This document shows positions 4,981 to 7,760 of a stretch of 7,760 nucleotides of DNA, piece after piece. Under the pieces are notes generated by a model. It searched no databases, had not been told where the DNA came from, and was given only the letters and a program-made list of their open reading frames with translations. Within the stretch, counting starts at the first letter, position 1. Each line of letters opens with the position of its first letter. The stretch covers positions 1-7,760 of the forward strand of contig JANXXG010000118.1 of assembly GCA_025350745.1 (NCBI GenBank). The letters run 5' to 3'. The position numbers and the translations under genes were made by a program. This DNA is from Chloroflexota bacterium (GTDB lineage Bacteria > Chloroflexota > Limnocylindria > P2-11E).

Positions 4981-7760
4981 GAAGCTTGGCGAGGTCGTCC
5001 TCGAGAGCCTTCTGCTCCAGGCCGTAGGTCGCGAAGTCGCTGTTCTTGAGGGCGGCCTGGGCCTTCGCGTAGTGATCGGACGCGCTCTTCACGAGCTGAG
5101 CGACCGTGGCGTTCGACGGTGTCGTCGACGGCCGCGGCGATCCGCCGGGTGCCGGTGATCCGGATGGCCCGGGCGTCGGGCTTGGGGCCGTCGTGTTCGG
5201 CGCGCTCCCGAACAGCGCCGTCAACGCGTTCGCGAAGGTATCGGCCATCGCGATGCGGTCCTGCGTCGCGAGGATCACGCGCTGCAGCTCGGGGAACTTC
5301 CCGTTGTTCGCCTGAACGAACAGCGGTTCGACGTAGAGGAACGAATCACCGACCGGGAGAACGATGAGGTTGCCGTAGATGACCGTCGCCCCTCCGCCAA
5401 GGGACAGCAGCGAGGTCTGCTGGCGGATCGTCGCATCAGCCGCGATCCGGGCCTCGATCTGCAGCGGGCCGAAGATCGCGCGGGTCTGCGGCAGGCGAAG
5501 CACGCGAAGCTTGCCGTAGTCGGACGGGTCGGCCCGGCCCGCGATCCACGCGACCATGTTGTCGCGCTGGCCGCCGGCCGGCGTCATCGGGACGAACAGC
5601 ACGAACTCGCGCTTCGACGAGCCCGGGAGCTGCGCGGTCACGTAGTAGGGCTCGATCGGCTGCGGCGCGCTGCCCTGATTGAAGATCTCGGTCGCGATCT
5701 TCCACGCATCGTTGCGGTTGTAGAAGTTGTCGGGATCGGTCATGTGGTACGTCGCGAAGATCTGGGTCTGCACGTTGAACAGCTGCTCCGGGTAGCGCAG
5801 GTGGGCCTGCAGCGACTGCGGCATCTGCGCGATCGGCTTGAACAGCGCCGGGTAGATATTGCGCAGGGTCCGGAGCACGGGATCCTGATCGTCGACGACG
5901 TAGTACGTGATCGAGCCGTCGTAGGCGTTGGTGACGACCTTCACGCTGTTGCGGATGTAGTTGATGTTCCGGACCGGGATCTTCGACGTGCGGCCACCGG
6001 ATCCGTACCGCTCGCTGTAGGGGTAGCGCTCGCCGGTCGTGTACGCGTCGTTGATCCAGAACTGCTTTCCGTCGGCGATCACCAGGTACGGATCGGGGTC
6101 ATAGGTCAGGAAGGGCGCGATCAGCTGCTCGCGTTCGCTGATCTGGCGGTGGAAGAGCAGCCGTGACCCCGAGCCGGAGAGCTGCGACGAGATGAGCAGG
6201 TTCAGGTCGCCGAACCGCAACGCGAACAGAAGCCGGTCCCACAGGCCGGACACGCCGATCCCGCCGCCGCCGCTGAAGCGCGTGGTGGCGTCCTTCGGCT
6301 CCTGGGCGTAGTCGAACTCGTCCTGGCTCGTGCCGACGATGACGTAATCGTTGGTCAGCTCGCCGTAGTAGATCCGCGGCTCGTCGATCTTCGGCTGCCC
6401 CACCGGAGGGATGTCCTGGAGCACGAAGCCGGGCCGGCCCTCGGTCCCGACCGATCCGACCGGCGTCATGACCGCGCCGAAGCCGTGCGTGTAGTAGAGA
6501 TGCTTGTTCACCCACGTCTGCGCAGCCGCGGGGAGCGAATTGGTCTGGAGCTCGCGCGCCGACAGCATGACCGGTGTCTCGTTCCCGTTGATGACGTAGC
6601 GGTCCACATCCACGTCGTTGAATTGGTAGTACTGCCGCAGCGCCTGAAGCTGCTGGTAGGCGGCGAGCAGCGGCCGGTAGTCCCAGAGGCGAACGCTCGT
6701 CGTATCCGCGAGCTGGCGCCGGACCTCGGCCTCTGACGGATCGTTGGCCACATCGATCGCGGACTCTTCCACGGTCGTCAGCGCAAAGGCGGCCCGCGTC
6801 GCTTCGATGTTCCTCGCGATGTACGGTCGCTCTTTGTTGAGCTGGTCCGGCGATACGACGAATCGGTCGATGAGCGAGGGATAGATCCCAAGGAGGAGCA
6901 CCGACGCAATGAGCCACAGGCCCAGCGCTCCGGCGAGGATCCAGATGGTCCGGAGGAACGCATTCACGAACATCACGACCGCGGCGATCGCCACCAGGAC
7001 GGTGAGGATCTGCAGCGCCGGGAGGCGCGCGTTGATGCTCGCGTAGCCCGCGCCGGTGAGCACGCCCTCATCGCGGAAGAGGAGTGCTGCCTGATCCAGG
7101 ACGTAGCCGAAGGAAACGAGCGCGAGGAACAGCCCGCCGAGGATCGAGAGATGGCTCCGGGCGGGACGCGCGAGCGCGAGCGCATTGCGTGCGGAGACGA
7201 TGATGTCGGCACCCGCGAGAGGTGCGGTCGCGACGCCGATGACGCCGCGCACCACGTAGAGCGCGATGACACCGATCGCGATGAGGATGACCGCCGCGAG
7301 GAGCCAGCCGCGCAGGAATTCGAGGAGCGGCAGGGTGAAGAAGTAGAAGCCGATGTCGCGGCCGAACACCGGATCCGTGGCGCCGAACGGCACCGCATTG
7401 ATCCAGCGAAGGAGGTTGTCCCACTCGTCACCCCCGGCCAGCCCGAAGAAGAACGCCGGGACCAGAAGGAGCGGCATGAGCCGGAGGGTCAGCGTGAACG
7501 CGCCGGTGCGGCGCTGCGCGGCCGCGTCGACGACGATCCGCGGGACCTGCGGGCGGAGGGCGAAGTACAGGTTCGGGAGCGCGAGGATGAAGAACGCCAG
7601 CAGGAACAGCAGGAACGCGTAGAAGCCGGCGGTGTAGCGGCGCAGGAAGACGTCCTCGAGCCCCAGGCTCCGGAACCACAGGAGGTCGGTGAGGAAGCCG
7701 ACGAGCGGGCCGAAGATGAGCGGCAGGAGGAACACCGCGAGGACGACGATCGTGATGAGC
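4961..7760 (-). CDS. UPF0182 (COG1615) family membrane protein, 5' end outside the window
   Basis: Only the extreme N-terminus is missing. The frame is open to the right edge, with eight hydrophobic residues (LITIVVLA) before the GTG at 7735, so that GTG is an internal codon inside the first membrane helix. Counting from it, about seven membrane segments lie within residues 1-290 (near 1-18, 37-60, 84-101, 129-162, 197-216, 241-260 and 263-290). A large extracytoplasmic region follows with family-typical blocks: NKHLYYTHGFG (410-420), YDPDPYLVIADGKQFWINDAYT (about 545-566), NYIRNSVKVV (592-601), RYPEQLFNVQ (647-656) and TYHMTDPDNFYNRNDAW (about 662-678). Near the C-terminus a Pro/Ser/Thr/Gly linker (847-876) leads to a short charged helical tail. 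No biochemical function is established for the family. It is found in Actinobacteria, cyanobacteria, Chloroflexi and some Firmicutes. Membership is very secure. Confidence 0.93.
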   Translation of the reverse strand, partial: LITIVVLAVFLLPLIFGPLVGFLTDLLWFRSLGLEDVFLRRYTAGFYAFLLFLLAFFILALPNLYFALRPQVPRIVVDAAAQRRTGAFTLTLRLMPLLLVPAFFFGLAGGDEWDNLLRWINAVPFGATDPVFGRDIGFYFFTLPLLEFLRGWLLAAVILIAIGVIALYVVRGVIGVATAPLAGADIIVSARNALALARPARSHLSILGGLFLALVSFGYVLDQAALLFRDEGVLTGAGYASINARLPALQILTVLVAIAAVVMFVNAFLRTIWILAGALGLWLIASVLLLGIYPSLIDRFVVSPDQLNKERPYIARNIEATRAAFALTTVEESAIDVANDPSEAEVRRQLADTTSVRLWDYRPLLAAYQQLQALRQYYQFNDVDVDRYVINGNETPVMLSARELQTNSLPAAAQTWVNKHLYYTHGFGAVMTPVGSVGTEGRPGFVLQDIPPVGQPKIDEPRIYYGELTNDYVIVGTSQDEFDYAQEPKDATTRFSGGGGIGVSGLWDRLLFALRFGDLNLLISSQLSGSGSRLLFHRQISEREQLIAPFLTYDPDPYLVIADGKQFWINDAYTTGERYPYSERYGSGGRTSKIPVRNINYIRNSVKVVTNAYDGSITYYVVDDQDPVLRTLRNIYPALFKPIAQMPQSLQAHLRYPEQLFNVQTQIFATYHMTDPDNFYNRNDAWKIATEIFNQGSAPQPIEPYYVTAQLPGSSKREFVLFVPMTPAGGQRDNMVAWIAGRADPSDYGKLRVLRLPQTRAIFGPLQIEARIAADATIRQQTSLLSLGGGATVIYGNLIVLPVGDSFLYVEPLFVQANNGKFPELQRVILATQDRIAMADTFANALTALFGSAPNTTAPSPTPGPSGSPAPGGSPRPSTTPSNATVAQLVKSASDHYAKAQAALKNSDFATYGLEQKALEDDLAKLRALTGQ

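Noticed and set aside
6099..6917. Second minus-strand frame of 272 codons inside the UPF0182 gene
   Set aside because: Arg/Ala/Pro-rich without motifs, and it overlaps conserved UPF0182 blocks in the real frame.
1..7760. CRISPR arrays, insertion sequences, tRNA or rRNA genes, attachment sites
   Set aside because: I saw no regularly spaced repeats, no transposase-like frame with terminal repeats, and no tRNA or rRNA landmarks on either strand.

Overview
This is a GC-rich, gene-dense stretch in which every gene I can support lies on the minus strand. Several starts are GTG, genes are packed with short gaps or overlaps, and there is a large UPF0182 membrane protein with a Pro/Ser/Thr/Gly linker. 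Together these suggest a high-GC, Gram-positive-type or Chloroflexota-like soil or water bacterium (Actinomycetota, Chloroflexota or a related lineage). The phylum is an inference; no rRNA or tRNA gene is present to settle it.

Layout in the direction of transcription (right to left): (1) a UPF0182 (COG1615) membrane protein whose N-terminus runs off the right edge; (2) a polytopic membrane protein resembling GT-C/GT87 (DUF2029) glycosyltransferases, overlapping gene 1 by 20 bases; (3) a compact toxin-antitoxin pair, a ribbon-helix-helix antitoxin followed directly by a MazF/PemK-type endoribonuclease; (4) a FAD-dependent oxidoreductase of the UDP-galactopyranose mutase / protoporphyrinogen-oxidase-like fold; (5) a Gfo/Idh/MocA NAD(P)-dependent sugar dehydrogenase; (6) a left-handed beta-helix (hexapeptide) acyltransferase that runs off the left edge. 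There is no gene-free stretch longer than 80 bases.

Genes 4 to 6, and probably 2, look like part of a surface-glycan locus. The dehydrogenase and acyltransferase overlap by 4 bases and resemble the WlbA/WbpB and WlbB/WbpD steps that turn UDP-sugars into acylated amino sugars. The FAD enzyme would act on a sugar or lipid-linked intermediate, and the GT87-like protein would transfer a sugar from a lipid carrier outside the membrane. The toxin-antitoxin pair sits in the middle of this row.

The most interesting signals are small. There is a well-spaced promoter with an embedded inverted repeat, placed so that the antitoxin mRNA would be leaderless. Two genes have perfect 8-bp-stem palindromes of exactly 19 bases at their translation starts. 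One of these belongs to a three-segment arrangement in which two hairpins are mutually exclusive and one covers the Shine-Dalgarno sequence of the dehydrogenase. None of these has been tested; all are read directly from the bases.
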